Notes: generated from the letters alone by a model not told the origin. A DNA stretch of 64,000 nt from an uncultured Ferrimonas sp. (GCF_947489035.1 NZ_CANLCI010000002.1:1-64000); one strand, 5' to 3'; counted from the stretch's first letter, positions 1 through 10,476 are shown. Made by a program: numbers and translations.

Positions 1-3000
1 GACGTACTCGACGGCACCCTCACCGCCACCGACGTCGATGGCGACGCGCCAAGCTTCAACGCCAACACCATCAACGATCCTTACGGCACCTTCGTGGTCA
101 ACGCCGACGGCAGCTGGACCTTCGACTTGGCCGACAACGACACCGTTGATGCGCTGACTTTGGGTCAGGAAGAAGTTCGTGAGTTCACCGTTACCTTAAG
201 TGACGGCAGCACCACCACCGTCACCATCACCATTACTGGTACCAACGACGCCCCGATTGCACGGGCAGACAATTACGACGTCAACGCGACGCAATCGGTG
301 ACGCTGGATCTGCTCGCCAACGACACTGATATCGATAGCCCGGCCACGGATCTGCGCATCGTCAGCATTGATGGGGTATTGCTCACCGGCGCGGCGCAAG
401 TGATTGTGCTGCAAGATGGCAGCGGTACCGTCAACATCGATGACGCGGGCAACATGCAGTTCACCCCAGCCGATGGGGTGGAAAACGAGATCAGCTTCGA
501 TTACGTCATCAGCGATGGCGACAAAACCGCCAGCAGCACCGTCACCATTGATGTGAATACCGTTAACGCCGAAGACGACGGTGAGGCCAGCGGCAGCTAC
601 CAAGCCAGTGCCGATTTCAGCAATGGCGTCACCATTCCGCTGGACGGTAACGGCCAACCGCTGTTTACCATTGAGGCCATCACCATTGATGCCGATGGCA
701 ATCCAGTGACCGGCACCATTTCAGAAATCGCCGGCTCTGGCATTGGCGTCGGTGGTTCAATTCGCGACAGCGGTCAGGTAGAAGATCAGATTGAATACGA
801 TCCGGACACCGGCGAATCAGAGCAGCTGAAGTTCGTCTTTAATGAACTGGTGAATCAGGTCGATTTCAGCGTGGCACGTTTATTTGCTGACGAGAATGGC
901 GGTGAGAAAGGGGCGTGGAAAGCTTATTACAACGGCGAATTAGTGGCGTCGGGTACCTTTGAAAATATCAGTGGTACCAGTGGCGATTTCTCTATCGATA
1001 CCGGCGACATTGTGTTTGATACCTTGGTGTTTGAAGCGGCGCCAAACGACGTGGCCAATGGCGATTCCTCCGACTACGTGCTGACCTCCCTCAACGCCAC
1101 TGGCGCTGATCTCGGCGAAGGCACCATCATCGCCGCAGCGGATGAGGCATTAATCATCAATGACCCAGCCACTGGCTTGCTGGCCAACGACAGCGACGCT
1201 CAAAACGATGCCTTTAGCATCAGCGCCATCAATGGCCAAGCGATCAGCAACGGCACCGTAGTAACGTTGGCCAGCGGTGCGCTGCTGACCATTTACGCCG
1301 ACGGCACCTACCAATATGATGCCAATGGCGCTTTCGACCAGCTCGCCGCAGGTCAGGTGGCCGAAGACAGCTTCGAATACACCATTACTGATGAGCATGG
1401 CGCCCAAAGCAACGCCGATGTCACCATCACTGTGATTGGCACCGACGATCCAGTCACAATCGCCGCACCAGGTGCAACACTGGATGACGACAGCCTCAAT
1501 ACCCCAGTTGATGGCAGCTTGACCCTGTCTGCACCGGATGGTTTCAACGGCTTGAGCATTGGTGGAACGGCAATGATTGATGCCGACGGCAACATCATCA
1601 GCAGCTATCAAGATCAGTACATTAAGTTGACCATCACTGGCTTTGATGCCGACCGAGGTGTGGTTAATTACAATGTTGAGCAGTTGCAGCCATACCCTCA
1701 CGCCAACGGTAGCGACAGCACCATCATCAACCTGCCGATCACAGTAACTGACAGCGACAACGACAGCAGCACCATTGATCTGCCGCTCACCATTGGTGAC
1801 AGCACCCCAACCACGCAGCCAATCAACGACGTTGATTACCACCACGGCGAAGGAGTGCAACAAGGCCAATGGCAGTTTGATTTAGGCGCTGATGGCCAAA
1901 CACCACAGGCAGACTTTATCGATGTACTGCTCAGCAACGGTGCCGATTTGAACGGCATAACCATAAGCTCCGAAGCCATCTATGACGGCAGTGGTAGCTA
2001 CCTTGGCGAGCGCCTAACTGGCACCAACGATGGCGGTGACAAGCTGTTTGAACTGACCATCGGCAGCGATGGCCAATATCAGTTTGAAGCTTTCGAACAG
2101 CAGTACCAGTTCGACTTCGCCGCCAGCCCAATCAACAACTTAGTAAGTTCTGAACTGTACGCCAGCCAAATTACTGGTAGCGACGATGTAGACATTCGCT
2201 TCAGCTCTGCCACCAATGCGAACGTCAATTATCGTGATGGCGACGGTATTGGCGTTGGCGGCTGGGGCAGCGCTAATGACTTCGGTAACAATGAAAAACT
2301 GAACTTGGCGTTCTTCAAAGGTCAGCAATCCAACAGCACCGCCCAGCTGATCAATGCCATCACTATCGCAGTGGTGATGAGCAACAGCACCGAAGCAGCA
2401 ACCCTTGAAGTGGCAGTCACTGGCGTCGATGCCGATGGCAATGTGATCACTAAAACCGTCACCGCCTTTGTCGATGCCGATTCCGATCAAATCGTGCTCA
2501 ATGGCGACGACCTTGGCATGGAAGGGATCAGCGCCATCGAGTTAAGCCACCAGAGTGGCGGCGACCTGTTGATAGGCAACGTCGAGGTTGACGTTCAACC
2601 GCAGTTTGAACTGGATGTGGAGATTGGTGTTACCGACAGTGATGGTGACCGGAGTCAAACCGAACTCAACATTGAAGTGGGTCGCCAGACGGGTGATTTT
2701 GAAGTGGGATCGGGCAATGATGACCAAGGCGACGATACCGATCATACCGTCGGCGATGATAAAGGTGGCATCGACGGCAGCGACAACAGCGACGTACTGA
2801 TTGGCGATCCAGGCGGCTCGGTTTCGGTCGAAGTGCCACTGGATTACAACTACGTGGTGATGATCGACAGTTCTGGTTCACTTAGTGACGCTGAACTGGC
2901 CGAGATGAAAGATGCGATAATCAGCATGTTGCGGCAGCTGGCAGCTCACGATGGCACCGTAACCGTTAAGCTAGTCGACTTCGACACCGTATTTAACAAC

Positions 3001-4281
3001 AACGCCAACGGCGACACCGAGTTTACTTTGACGGGCGCTGCTAGCGAGCTGCAAGCTGCCATCGGCTACATCAATAGTATTGATAATACCTCTGATAGAG
3101 AGCTGGATATTGGCTGGACCAACTACGAAGCAGCCTTCATCGAAGCCAACAGTTGGCTGGAAACGCACCCTAGTAACGTGACCACCGAGAGCCACGCCAT
3201 CTTCATTACCGATGGCCGACCAAACGCCTACGTCAACGACGATGGTACCGTCAACTCCGGCACCAGCTTCCTAGACGCATGGCAGCAACTGGTGGGTGGC
3301 GATGGCAGTGACGAACTCACCAAACTAAAAAATCTAGTGGACACGCTGCAAGCGGTCTCCATTGGCCTGGAAGCTGGCAGCGTACTTGCCACTGGCACCA
3401 ATTTAGTGGGGGACAGCAACAACGATGGGCAGCTCACTACCGAAGAGCTGATGAACTACATCGACAGCCGCGGTGCGGCGCAGATCATCGACAATACCGG
3501 CGATCTAGAACAAACCCTTGGCGCCATCATTGATCAAAACTTTGCCACCCTCGGCAAGGACACCATCAACGGCAATGGCGGCGATGACATTATTTTCGGC
3601 GACAGCCCAAATACTGATGTTTTAGCAGCGCTAATGAATATCGACAGTGACGCACTGCCTGTCGGCTCTGGCTGGGAGGTGTTCGCCCAGTTAGAAGCGG
3701 ATCCGAGCAACGGCTGGGATCGGGAAGACACCCTCAGTTACATTCGCTCTAATCATCAGATTTTGGCGCAAGAGAACACTTCAACCACCGGCAACGTTCG
3801 TGGCGGCGGCGACGATACCCTCGATGGCGGTTTAGGAGATGACATCCTTTATGGCCAAGAGGGCGACGATCTCCTCATCGGTGGCCTTGGCAGCGACATC
3901 CTCAGCGGCGGCGAAGGCAAAGACACCTTTGTCTGGCAAGACGGCGACGCCGATGGCAGCACCGATGTGATCACCGACTTCGACGCCTTCGATAAGCTCG
4001 ATCTGTCTGAGCTGTTGATCGGCGCAGACGACAGCAACATCGCTGACTACTTATCCGCCACCTCGCAGGGTAACGACACGGTAATTACCATCGACAGCAA
4101 CGGTTCTGCGGCCGGAGGTGATACACTGCAAATCGTACTGGAGGGAGTCGATACCACCATTGATCAGCTAGTTAGCGATGGTGCCTTGGTGATCACAGCC
4201 AACGACAGCAGTACGTCGAGCGCAGGGGTAAGCAGCGTAACCATGCCACTGCCAACTCGACCGGAACACGATCTGCCATAG
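1..4281 (+). CDS. Large RTX adhesin, C-terminal part (5' end outside window)
   Basis: The reading frame is open from the first base, so this is the last 1426 residues of a larger protein. Repeated Asp/Asn/Gly-rich Ig-like modules of the VCBS/T1SS-143 kind fill the first 900 or so residues. A von Willebrand A domain follows from about residue 945, with an intact MIDAS motif (DSSGS). Nonapeptide RTX repeats of the GGxGxDxL type lie near residues 1190-1202 and 1268-1307, then a C-terminal type I secretion signal region (DVITDFDAFDKLDLSELL). This is the layout of LapA/BpfA/FrhA biofilm adhesins: secreted C-terminus first, folded by calcium and held at the outer membrane. The exporter and the LapG/LapD pair are encoded directly downstream. 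The N-terminal retention module and LapG cleavage site are not visible. The family call is firm; the ligand is unknown. Confidence 0.93.
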   Translation, partial: DVLDGTLTATDVDGDAPSFNANTINDPYGTFVVNADGSWTFDLADNDTVDALTLGQEEVREFTVTLSDGSTTTVTITITGTNDAPIARADNYDVNATQSVTLDLLANDTDIDSPATDLRIVSIDGVLLTGAAQVIVLQDGSGTVNIDDAGNMQFTPADGVENEISFDYVISDGDKTASSTVTIDVNTVNAEDDGEASGSYQASADFSNGVTIPLDGNGQPLFTIEAITIDADGNPVTGTISEIAGSGIGVGGSIRDSGQVEDQIEYDPDTGESEQLKFVFNELVNQVDFSVARLFADENGGEKGAWKAYYNGELVASGTFENISGTSGDFSIDTGDIVFDTLVFEAAPNDVANGDSSDYVLTSLNATGADLGEGTIIAAADEALIINDPATGLLANDSDAQNDAFSISAINGQAISNGTVVTLASGALLTIYADGTYQYDANGAFDQLAAGQVAEDSFEYTITDEHGAQSNADVTITVIGTDDPVTIAAPGATLDDDSLNTPVDGSLTLSAPDGFNGLSIGGTAMIDADGNIISSYQDQYIKLTITGFDADRGVVNYNVEQLQPYPHANGSDSTIINLPITVTDSDNDSSTIDLPLTIGDSTPTTQPINDVDYHHGEGVQQGQWQFDLGADGQTPQADFIDVLLSNGADLNGITISSEAIYDGSGSYLGERLTGTNDGGDKLFELTIGSDGQYQFEAFEQQYQFDFAASPINNLVSSELYASQITGSDDVDIRFSSATNANVNYRDGDGIGVGGWGSANDFGNNEKLNLAFFKGQQSNSTAQLINAITIAVVMSNSTEAATLEVAVTGVDADGNVITKTVTAFVDADSDQIVLNGDDLGMEGISAIELSHQSGGDLLIGNVEVDVQPQFELDVEIGVTDSDGDRSQTELNIEVGRQTGDFEVGSGNDDQGDDTDHTVGDDKGGIDGSDNSDVLIGDPGGSVSVEVPLDYNYVVMIDSSGSLSDAELAEMKDAIISMLRQLAAHDGTVTVKLVDFDTVFNNNANGDTEFTLTGAASELQAAIGYINSIDNTSDRELDIGWTNYEAAFIEANSWLETHPSNVTTESHAIFITDGRPNAYVNDDGTVNSGTSFLDAWQQLVGGDGSDELTKLKNLVDTLQAVSIGLEAGSVLATGTNLVGDSNNDGQLTTEELMNYIDSRGAAQIIDNTGDLEQTLGAIIDQNFATLGKDTINGNGGDDIIFGDSPNTDVLAALMNIDSDALPVGSGWEVFAQLEADPSNGWDREDTLSYIRSNHQILAQENTSTTGNVRGGGDDTLDGGLGDDILYGQEGDDLLIGGLGSDILSGGEGKDTFVWQDGDADGSTDVITDFDAFDKLDLSELLIGADDSNIADYLSATSQGNDTVITIDSNGSAAGGDTLQIVLEGVDTTIDQLVSDGALVITANDSSTSSAGVSSVTMPLPTRPEHDLP

Positions 4282-4291
4282 GAAGGATGAG

Positions 4292-6430
4292 ATGACAGAT
4301 AGCAGTGCGGCGCAACTGAGCGCCGCCGACAGCCCCCTGTTGGACGGTTTATTGTGGCTCGCGGATTTCTTCGAGCTCAGTAACAACCGTGCCAGCATCA
4401 CCGCTGGCCTGCCGCTGCCCGGTGGCGATCTGCCGTTGTCGCACTTTGCCGAAGCCGCCCAACGTGCGGGCCTCAGCAGCCGTCGCTTGCAGCTCGATTT
4501 GGCGCTGCTCGATAGCAGCGCCCTGCCCTGCGTGCTGGCCATTGATGGCATGGCACCCACGGTGCTACTGCGACTGGACGACAGCCAAGCGGTACTGCTG
4601 GATCCCCTGTCTCACGGCGAATTAGTGTGGCAACGGGCTGAACTCGACAGCCGCTATCTGGGTCACGCCATCTTGGTCAAGCCCGCCTACCAGCCAGATC
4701 CACTGATTGATGGCTTGGAAGCCCCCCAGGCTCACTGGTTTTGGGGGCCGCTGAAAAACGCACGCTCGCTCTACCGCGATATTGTTTTAGCCTCGCTGTT
4801 GATCAACCTGTTTGCGCTGGTGTCGCCGCTGTTCATCATGAACGTCTACGATCGCATCGTCCCCAACCTGGCCTACGATTCGTTGTGGGTCTTGGCCGCT
4901 GGCGCTGGCATCGCCTTTGTGTTTGATTTGGCGCTAAAACAGGTGCGCGCCAGCCTGATTGATTACGCCGGTAAGCAAACCGATCTGGCGGTTTCCCGCA
5001 CCCTGTTTGCCCGCATCATGGGCATGCAGTTACAACACAAACCCGCTTCGACCGGCGCCTTAGCACGGCAATTTGGTGAGTTCGATTCGGTGCGCGAATT
5101 CATCGCCTCCACCACCATCACCACCTTGGTCGATTTGCCGTTCTCACTGCTGTTTTTAATTCTGATCGGCTGGCTCAGTGGCCCCTTGGTGTGGCCGCCA
5201 CTGATCGCCATTGTCATCATGGTGATCATCACCGCCAGCTTGCAAAAGAAGATGGCCGAAGCCAGTGCCGAAGCCCAGCGTTTTGCGGATCTGCGCCACG
5301 CCCACCTGTACGAATCAATCACCGGCCTGGAAACCATCAAAAGCAGCGGCGCCGAAGGCGGCATTCAGTACACCTGGGAAAAGATGCAGGCGCACAGTGC
5401 CCAGTGGCAGATGCGCAGCCGCAAACTCACCAACTTTGCCAGCAACGTCTCTGCCTTTATCGTCCAAATCACCGCCATTGTGACCGTAATTTTAGGGGTC
5501 TACAGCTTAGAGGCGGGGCTGATCTCCATGGGCGGGATCATCGCTGCGGTGATCTTAAGCAGCCGCGCCATCAGCCCGATGTCGCAACTGATCGGCTTGC
5601 TCAGCCGCGCCCATAACGTCAAAGGCACCATCGACAAGCTGGAACAGCTGATGAACCTGCCGCAGGATCACGACGCCCAAAAACACTACCCAGATCTGGG
5701 CAAACTGAGCGGCAAGATCAGCGCCGACAACCTCAGTTTCAGCTACCCAGAACAGCCAAGCCCCACCCTAAAAGAGCTCAGTTTCACCCTGCCGGCCGGC
5801 AAACGCTTGGCGATCATCGGCCGTAACGGCTCAGGCAAAAGCACCTTAGTGAAGATGCTGTTGGGCTTTTTACGCAGTGAACACGGCGGGCTGCGTTTGG
5901 ATGGGTACGAGCTCAATCAGCTACACAGCGCCAGTTTGCGCCAACAGATAGGTTACGTGCCGCAAGACATTCGCCTGTTCCATGGCACCATCCGCGACAA
6001 CATCGTGCTGGGTTGCCGTAACGTCAGCGACGCTCAACTCAGCCAAGCGGTTGAACGCTCTGGGGTTGGCTTATTTACCAACTTCGATGGGGAAGGGCTG
6101 AATCGCCAAGTGGGCGAATCGGGGTTGGCGCTGTCGGCTGGGCAACGGCAAGCGGTGGCCTTAGCGCGAGCGCTGCTGAACGATCCGCCGATTTTGGTGC
6201 TGGATGAACCCAGCGCCAGCCTCGACGCCCGCGCCGAGCTGCAATTTATTCGCACCATTAGCCAGCTGCCGAAAGACAAAACCATCTTATTGGTTACCCA
6301 CAAGCAGCCACTGATGGAGCTGGTGGATCAGGTGATGATCTTAGAGCGAGGGCGCATGGTCGCCTTTGGCCCACGGCAGCACGTACTGGATCGACTCAAG
6401 CAGGGCAAAGCCCCAATGGAGGCCAAATGA
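4292..6430 (+). CDS. lapB: Type I secretion ABC transporter/ATPase (LapB/AggC-like)
   Basis: This 712-residue fused permease-ATPase powers adhesin export across the inner membrane. Residues 1-130 form a C39-peptidase-like domain without an obvious catalytic Cys, as in RTX exporters that bind but do not cut substrate. An ABC transmembrane domain of about six helices spans roughly 150-450. The nucleotide-binding domain has Walker A GRNGSGKS at 510-517, the signature as LSAGQ rather than LSGGQ near 612, and Walker B LVLDEP near 634. It starts 10 bases after the adhesin stop behind an AGGAAGG ribosome site, and its stop overlaps the next start (ATGA), so the genes are translationally coupled. The family is certain; lapB follows the Pseudomonas name (aggC-like in Shewanella). 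Confidence 0.95.
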   Translation: MTDSSAAQLSAADSPLLDGLLWLADFFELSNNRASITAGLPLPGGDLPLSHFAEAAQRAGLSSRRLQLDLALLDSSALPCVLAIDGMAPTVLLRLDDSQAVLLDPLSHGELVWQRAELDSRYLGHAILVKPAYQPDPLIDGLEAPQAHWFWGPLKNARSLYRDIVLASLLINLFALVSPLFIMNVYDRIVPNLAYDSLWVLAAGAGIAFVFDLALKQVRASLIDYAGKQTDLAVSRTLFARIMGMQLQHKPASTGALARQFGEFDSVREFIASTTITTLVDLPFSLLFLILIGWLSGPLVWPPLIAIVIMVIITASLQKKMAEASAEAQRFADLRHAHLYESITGLETIKSSGAEGGIQYTWEKMQAHSAQWQMRSRKLTNFASNVSAFIVQITAIVTVILGVYSLEAGLISMGGIIAAVILSSRAISPMSQLIGLLSRAHNVKGTIDKLEQLMNLPQDHDAQKHYPDLGKLSGKISADNLSFSYPEQPSPTLKELSFTLPAGKRLAIIGRNGSGKSTLVKMLLGFLRSEHGGLRLDGYELNQLHSASLRQQIGYVPQDIRLFHGTIRDNIVLGCRNVSDAQLSQAVERSGVGLFTNFDGEGLNRQVGESGLALSAGQRQAVALARALLNDPPILVLDEPSASLDARAELQFIRTISQLPKDKTILLVTHKQPLMELVDQVMILERGRMVAFGPRQHVLDRLKQGKAPMEAK

Positions 6431-7809
6431 ATCCAGCTCAAGCCAGCAAATACGATTGGGATGACGAACTGCTGTTCCACCCACCGGTGTACAAGCGCAA
6501 ATTGGTGTGGGTGCTGACTGCACTGATCCTCAGCTTGCTGGTGTGGGCCAGCCTTAGCACCTTAGATGAGGTTACCCGTGGCCAAGGCAAGGTGGTGCCC
6601 TCGTCCCAAGTGCAGGTGATCCAAAGTTTGGATGGCGGCATCATTGAAGAGTTGATGGTGCGCGAAGGCATGTTGGTTAGCCAAGGCACACCACTGCTGC
6701 GGATCGACGCCACCCGCTTCGCCTCGGATCTGGCTCAGCGAGAACAGGAAACCCTCAACCTGCAATTTGGGGTGTTTCGCCTGCAAGCGCAGCTGGCCAG
6801 CGTGCAGCTGGGGCAAGCCACCCAACCGCAAGGCGATAGCATCAATTGGCAGCAACAGTTGCAGCTCAAACCCCAGCAGTTGTCGTTGCCTGCCCCCTTG
6901 GCCAGCGCCTACCCCGAGCTTGCTAAACAGCACCGCGCCGACTATCAGCATCGGCTCGATCAGTTGCAAAACCAACTGTCGATCCAAGCGCAAGCCATTC
7001 ATAAAAAAGAAAATGAGCTAAAAGAGCTGGCAACGCGTTTGAAAACGCTGGGGATCAGCTTACAGCTCGTTAAACGGGAATTAGAGATCACCAAGCCGTT
7101 GGAAGAGCGTGGCATTGTTTCTGAAGTTGAGCTGATCAAACTGCAGCGCCAAGCCAACGACGCCAGCGGCGAACTGGCCTCGCTGCGGCAAGTGCGGCCC
7201 TCGCTGCTGCTGGAACGCGACGAAGCCGTACTGAAACGGCGCGAAATCGCCCTGGCTTTTTTAAGCGAAAGCCAAGCGGAATTTAACGAGATGAGCGCCC
7301 AACTGGCGCGGCTCAATGAAGCCAACGTTGGCGCCCAAGACAAGGTCGATCGCACGCTGATCCTGTCGCCGGTGGCAGGCACGATTAAGTCATTAAACAT
7401 CAATACCTTGGGCGGGGTAGTTCAGCCTGGGGAAGATCTGATTGAGATTGTGCCATCGGAAGACAAACTGCTGGTGGAAGCGCAGATCGCCCCCAAAGAC
7501 ATCGCCTTTTTACGGCCGGGATTGCCCGCCACCGTGAAAGTCACCGCCTACGATTTTACCCGCTACGGCGGCCTCAACGGCGTGGTCGAGCACATCAGTG
7601 CCGACACCATCACCGATGAAGAGGGCAACAGTTTTTACGTGGTGCGGGTTCGCACCGACAGCAATCGGCTCGGCAAAGCAGAAGCGCCGCTGCCAATCAT
7701 CCCCGGCATGATCACGTCAGTCGACGTGTTGACTGGGGAAAAGAGCGTGCTGGCGTACCTGTTAACGCCAATCTTACGCGCCAAAGCAAACGCGCTCCGC
7801 GAGCGCTGA
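6427..7809 (+). CDS. lapC: HlyD-family membrane fusion protein (LapC-like)
   Basis: This is the 460-residue periplasmic adaptor linking the inner-membrane ABC exporter to the TolC-like channel. A short cytoplasmic N-terminus precedes one membrane helix (about residues 27-47, LTALILSLLVWASL). Then come a biotinyl/lipoyl-like half (GQGKVVPSSQVQVIQSLDGG), a long Gln/Leu/Glu-rich coiled coil at about 170-300, the second lipoyl half (VAGTIKSLN) and a beta-barrel domain. Length and order match HlyD/LapC. The ATG overlaps the exporter stop by four bases, so one operon is expected. Confidence 0.95.
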   Translation: MNPAQASKYDWDDELLFHPPVYKRKLVWVLTALILSLLVWASLSTLDEVTRGQGKVVPSSQVQVIQSLDGGIIEELMVREGMLVSQGTPLLRIDATRFASDLAQREQETLNLQFGVFRLQAQLASVQLGQATQPQGDSINWQQQLQLKPQQLSLPAPLASAYPELAKQHRADYQHRLDQLQNQLSIQAQAIHKKENELKELATRLKTLGISLQLVKRELEITKPLEERGIVSEVELIKLQRQANDASGELASLRQVRPSLLLERDEAVLKRREIALAFLSESQAEFNEMSAQLARLNEANVGAQDKVDRTLILSPVAGTIKSLNINTLGGVVQPGEDLIEIVPSEDKLLVEAQIAPKDIAFLRPGLPATVKVTAYDFTRYGGLNGVVEHISADTITDEEGNSFYVVRVRTDSNRLGKAEAPLPIIPGMITSVDVLTGEKSVLAYLLTPILRAKANALRER

Positions 7810-7846
7810 TTATTTAACGCATTTTTCCTTCAAAGGATGGAATAGG

Positions 7847-9166
7847 ATGAAAGTTCTTGCACCAATGGTGGTGTTGATCTCCAGTCTGTTGGCGGCCCAC
7901 GCAGCCGCCACCACACTGGAACAAGCGGTGGCCCATACGCTGGATACCAACCCGCAGATCCGCTTTAACTTTAATCGCTTTAAGGCGTCGGAAGAGCAGG
8001 TAAACCAAGCCAGTGGCGGCTACCTGCCACAGGTGGATCTGCACGCCAGTTACGGTTACGACTGGGCAGACACCCGCACCGGTCGCGCCAGCGGCGATCA
8101 CGCCCTCGAGCACGATCCCCGCGTTGCTGGCATTACCATCTCGCAGCTGATTTTCGATGGCTTCCGCACCCCCGGCGAAGTGAAACGGCTGGGCTTTGAA
8201 GCCAGCGCGGAACAATGGACGCTGTTCAGCGCCGCCGAGGACATGGCCTTAACCGTCGCCCAGCGCTACATCGCCTTACTGGCTGCCACCCAGCAGCTCG
8301 AACTGGCGGATCATAACTTGGATAACCATAAGCAGATCCACGACAAAATTCGGCAGCGCGCGGATTCTGGCTTAGGCAGCAGCGCCGATTTAGCCCAAAG
8401 CAACGGCCGCTTAGCGCGCGCAAACTCCAACCGCATCGCCGCTTACAACAACCTATTGGATAGCCAAACCCAATACCTGAATGTGGTGGATCGCCTGCCG
8501 GATGAACTGATCATCCCAATGCCGGATCACGACATGCTGCCCAGCGATCTCAACAGCGCTTTAGCCAGCAGCAGCGATCACCCATTGCTGAAAAGCAGCC
8601 GCTTTGATGTCGAAGCCGCAGTGCAGCAACGCCGCGTAGCCAAAGCCGAGCACTACCCAACGGTCTCGCTGCGCGTGGATGGCAACTGGGGCGAGGATCG
8701 CAACAACCAAACCGGCCACAACAACGACGTTAGCGCCACCTTAGAGATGCGTTACAGCTTGTTTGCCGGTGGGTCCACCCAAGCCAATGTTCGCAACGCC
8801 GCCTACCAATTGGGCTCGGCCAAATCGGTGCAAGAACGCGCCAACCGCGACGTGATTGAAGGGATGCGCCTGTCGTGGAACGCCTACGAACAGCTGGGGT
8901 TACAAAAGGGGTTTATTCGCCAGCACGTGGAAGCCAGCAAAGAAGCGCAATTGGCTTACAGCGAACAGTTTCGTTTAGGCCAGCGCAGCTTGCTGGATCT
9001 GCTCGATACCGAAAATGAGCTGTTCCAAGCCCGCCAAGATTACGTGCGCGCCGAGATGGACGAACTGCTGGCCAAATACCGCGTACTGAACGCCAGTGGC
9101 CGCTTGTTGGATTCCCTGCGGATCACCCGCCCGCCCCAATGGGCCGCCGAGCACGACAACCAATAA
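7847..9166 (+). CDS. lapE: TolC-family outer membrane channel (LapE/AggA-like)
   Basis: This is the 439-residue outer-membrane component of the adhesin's type I exporter. It begins with a signal peptide ending near AAHAAA, then TLEQAVAHTLDTNPQIR, the usual opening of TolC-family proteins. Two repeats of helical barrel and beta strands follow, with the second-half signature YSLFAGGSTQANV. The start has AGGATGG/TAGG upstream and lies 37 bases after the adaptor gene. Shewanella calls this position aggA. The family call is firm, and its place in the cluster makes adhesin export its likely job rather than general efflux. Confidence 0.93.
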   Translation: MKVLAPMVVLISSLLAAHAAATTLEQAVAHTLDTNPQIRFNFNRFKASEEQVNQASGGYLPQVDLHASYGYDWADTRTGRASGDHALEHDPRVAGITISQLIFDGFRTPGEVKRLGFEASAEQWTLFSAAEDMALTVAQRYIALLAATQQLELADHNLDNHKQIHDKIRQRADSGLGSSADLAQSNGRLARANSNRIAAYNNLLDSQTQYLNVVDRLPDELIIPMPDHDMLPSDLNSALASSSDHPLLKSSRFDVEAAVQQRRVAKAEHYPTVSLRVDGNWGEDRNNQTGHNNDVSATLEMRYSLFAGGSTQANVRNAAYQLGSAKSVQERANRDVIEGMRLSWNAYEQLGLQKGFIRQHVEASKEAQLAYSEQFRLGQRSLLDLLDTENELFQARQDYVRAEMDELLAKYRVLNASGRLLDSLRITRPPQWAAEHDNQ

Positions 9167-9178
9167 GGACCAATGCCG

Positions 9179-9772
9179 ATGAAAAAGTCAGTTTTGATCG
9201 CCGTACTGGCCGCCTTAGGCGGTTGTGCCAGCGAACCGATCTCCGATTGGCAGCACACCAAACAGCTGCATGATTTAAGCGACATAGACAAAGATGGCGT
9301 CATTGTGGCGCGGGAAGATTGCGTTGGCACACTGGCTGGTGCCAATGTCAACAACGTTGGCTGTGGCGACGTGAATCAATTTACCGCCCGCCGCGATCTG
9401 AAGGTGTTGTTCCCCAACGATTCCAACCACATCGACAGCCGCTACTACCCAGAGATTGAAGCGGTGGCCGAATTTATGGCGCAGTACCCCGGCAGCACCG
9501 TGACCATCGAAGGTCACTGTAGCCGCGTCGGTGGCCGCGACTATAACCTGAGCCTATCGGATAAACGCGCCGCGGCGGTGCGACAAGTATTAATTGAGCA
9601 GTTCAGCATTGAGCCCGAACGGGTTAACTCGATAGGTTACGGCTTCGAACGCCCAATCGATCCCAGCAATGATCCGCTGGCCCACAGCCGCAACCGCCGC
9701 GTTGTGGCTGAAATGGCCACCAAAGACAGCAGCGCGGCCATGCGCTGGAACGTCTGGAGCGTAGGTCGCTAA
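9179..9772 (+). CDS. OmpA-family lipoprotein of the adhesin cluster
   Basis: The product is a 197-residue lipoprotein. The ATG at 9179 is preferred over the one six bases upstream because AAGGA at 9165-9169 is then nine bases away. The lipobox is LGGC, with lipidated Cys16. A Ca-binding-like acidic motif (DIDKDGV) is followed by a C-terminal OmpA peptidoglycan-binding domain with the typical GHCSRVGGRDYN and LSDKRAAAVR stretches. Shewanella bpf loci carry an OmpA-like gene at the same place. It probably anchors or positions the secretion or adhesin complex at the cell wall. That role is inferred from context only. Confidence 0.88.
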   Translation: MKKSVLIAVLAALGGCASEPISDWQHTKQLHDLSDIDKDGVIVAREDCVGTLAGANVNNVGCGDVNQFTARRDLKVLFPNDSNHIDSRYYPEIEAVAEFMAQYPGSTVTIEGHCSRVGGRDYNLSLSDKRAAAVRQVLIEQFSIEPERVNSIGYGFERPIDPSNDPLAHSRNRRVVAEMATKDSSAAMRWNVWSVGR

Positions 9773-9779
9773 CGCGCCT

Positions 9780-10472
9780 GTGCCCCGTCATCGCGTGCGC
9801 CGTTGTATTTCCACGCTGCTGCTGATCATGGCGGCCATCACCGCCGTGATGGCCGCCAATCCCGCCACGCCGCCAGAGCACCAACTGCAACAGCAACAGC
9901 GGCTGCTCGACCGCTATGGCGACCAAGCGGCGCTGCGTTATCGGGCTTGGCGCAAGCTGCTGCTGACCCAACAACAGCAAACCCCAATGGCCAAGGCCGA
10001 GGCGATCAACACCTTCTTTAACCAGTTTCGCTTTGGCAACGACAGCACCATCTGGGGCCAGAAAAACTACTGGGCCACGCCAATGGAGTTCATCGGCTTA
10101 GCCTACGGCGATTGTGAAGATTTTGCCTTAGCCAAGTACCTGTCGCTGCAGATGTTGGGGCTGGCCGAGCAGAGCCTGCGGCTGGTGTACGTGAAAGCCA
10201 CCCAGCTGAATCAATACCACATGGTGGTAGCCTACTACCCAACCCCGCAAAGCGAACCGTGGATCTTAGATAACCTCAATGGCAACATTGTTAAAGCCAG
10301 CAAACGCCCGGATCTCAAACCCATTTTCAGTTTCTCCGGCGACAAATTTTGGCTTGATGGCGCCAGTGGCAGCCGCCAAGTGGCCAACCGGCCGGCGTTA
10401 AGCCAATGGACCCAATTTAGCCAACGGCGCCTGCGCGGGCAGATGAACCTGCCGCCCTACCTCAAGGACTAG
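9780..10472 (+). CDS. lapG: LapG-like periplasmic cysteine protease
   Basis: This bacterial transglutaminase-like cysteine proteinase (BTLCP) has 230 residues. In the Lap/Bpf system such enzymes cut the N-terminus of the giant adhesin and release the cell. An uncleaved signal segment lies near residues 8-26. The triad is visible as Cys112 (GDCEDFALAK), His147 (QYHMVV) and Asp164 (WILDNL), with spacing close to that of Pseudomonas LapG. The start is GTG with no strong ribosome site, seven bases after the preceding stop; an internal ATG at codon 17 would cut into the signal peptide. It is followed four bases later by its LapD partner. High confidence. Confidence 0.93.
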   Translation: MPRHRVRRCISTLLLIMAAITAVMAANPATPPEHQLQQQQRLLDRYGDQAALRYRAWRKLLLTQQQQTPMAKAEAINTFFNQFRFGNDSTIWGQKNYWATPMEFIGLAYGDCEDFALAKYLSLQMLGLAEQSLRLVYVKATQLNQYHMVVAYYPTPQSEPWILDNLNGNIVKASKRPDLKPIFSFSGDKFWLDGASGSRQVANRPALSQWTQFSQRRLRGQMNLPPYLKD

Positions 10473-10476
10473 AGCC

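Noticed and set aside
196-657. 153-codon minus-strand open frame inside the adhesin gene
   Set aside because: Antisense shadow of a repetitive, GC-rich coding region; no ribosome site and low-complexity translation.
1150-1869. 239-codon minus-strand open frame
   Set aside because: Mirror of the adhesin repeats; composition follows the sense frame and no family features are visible.
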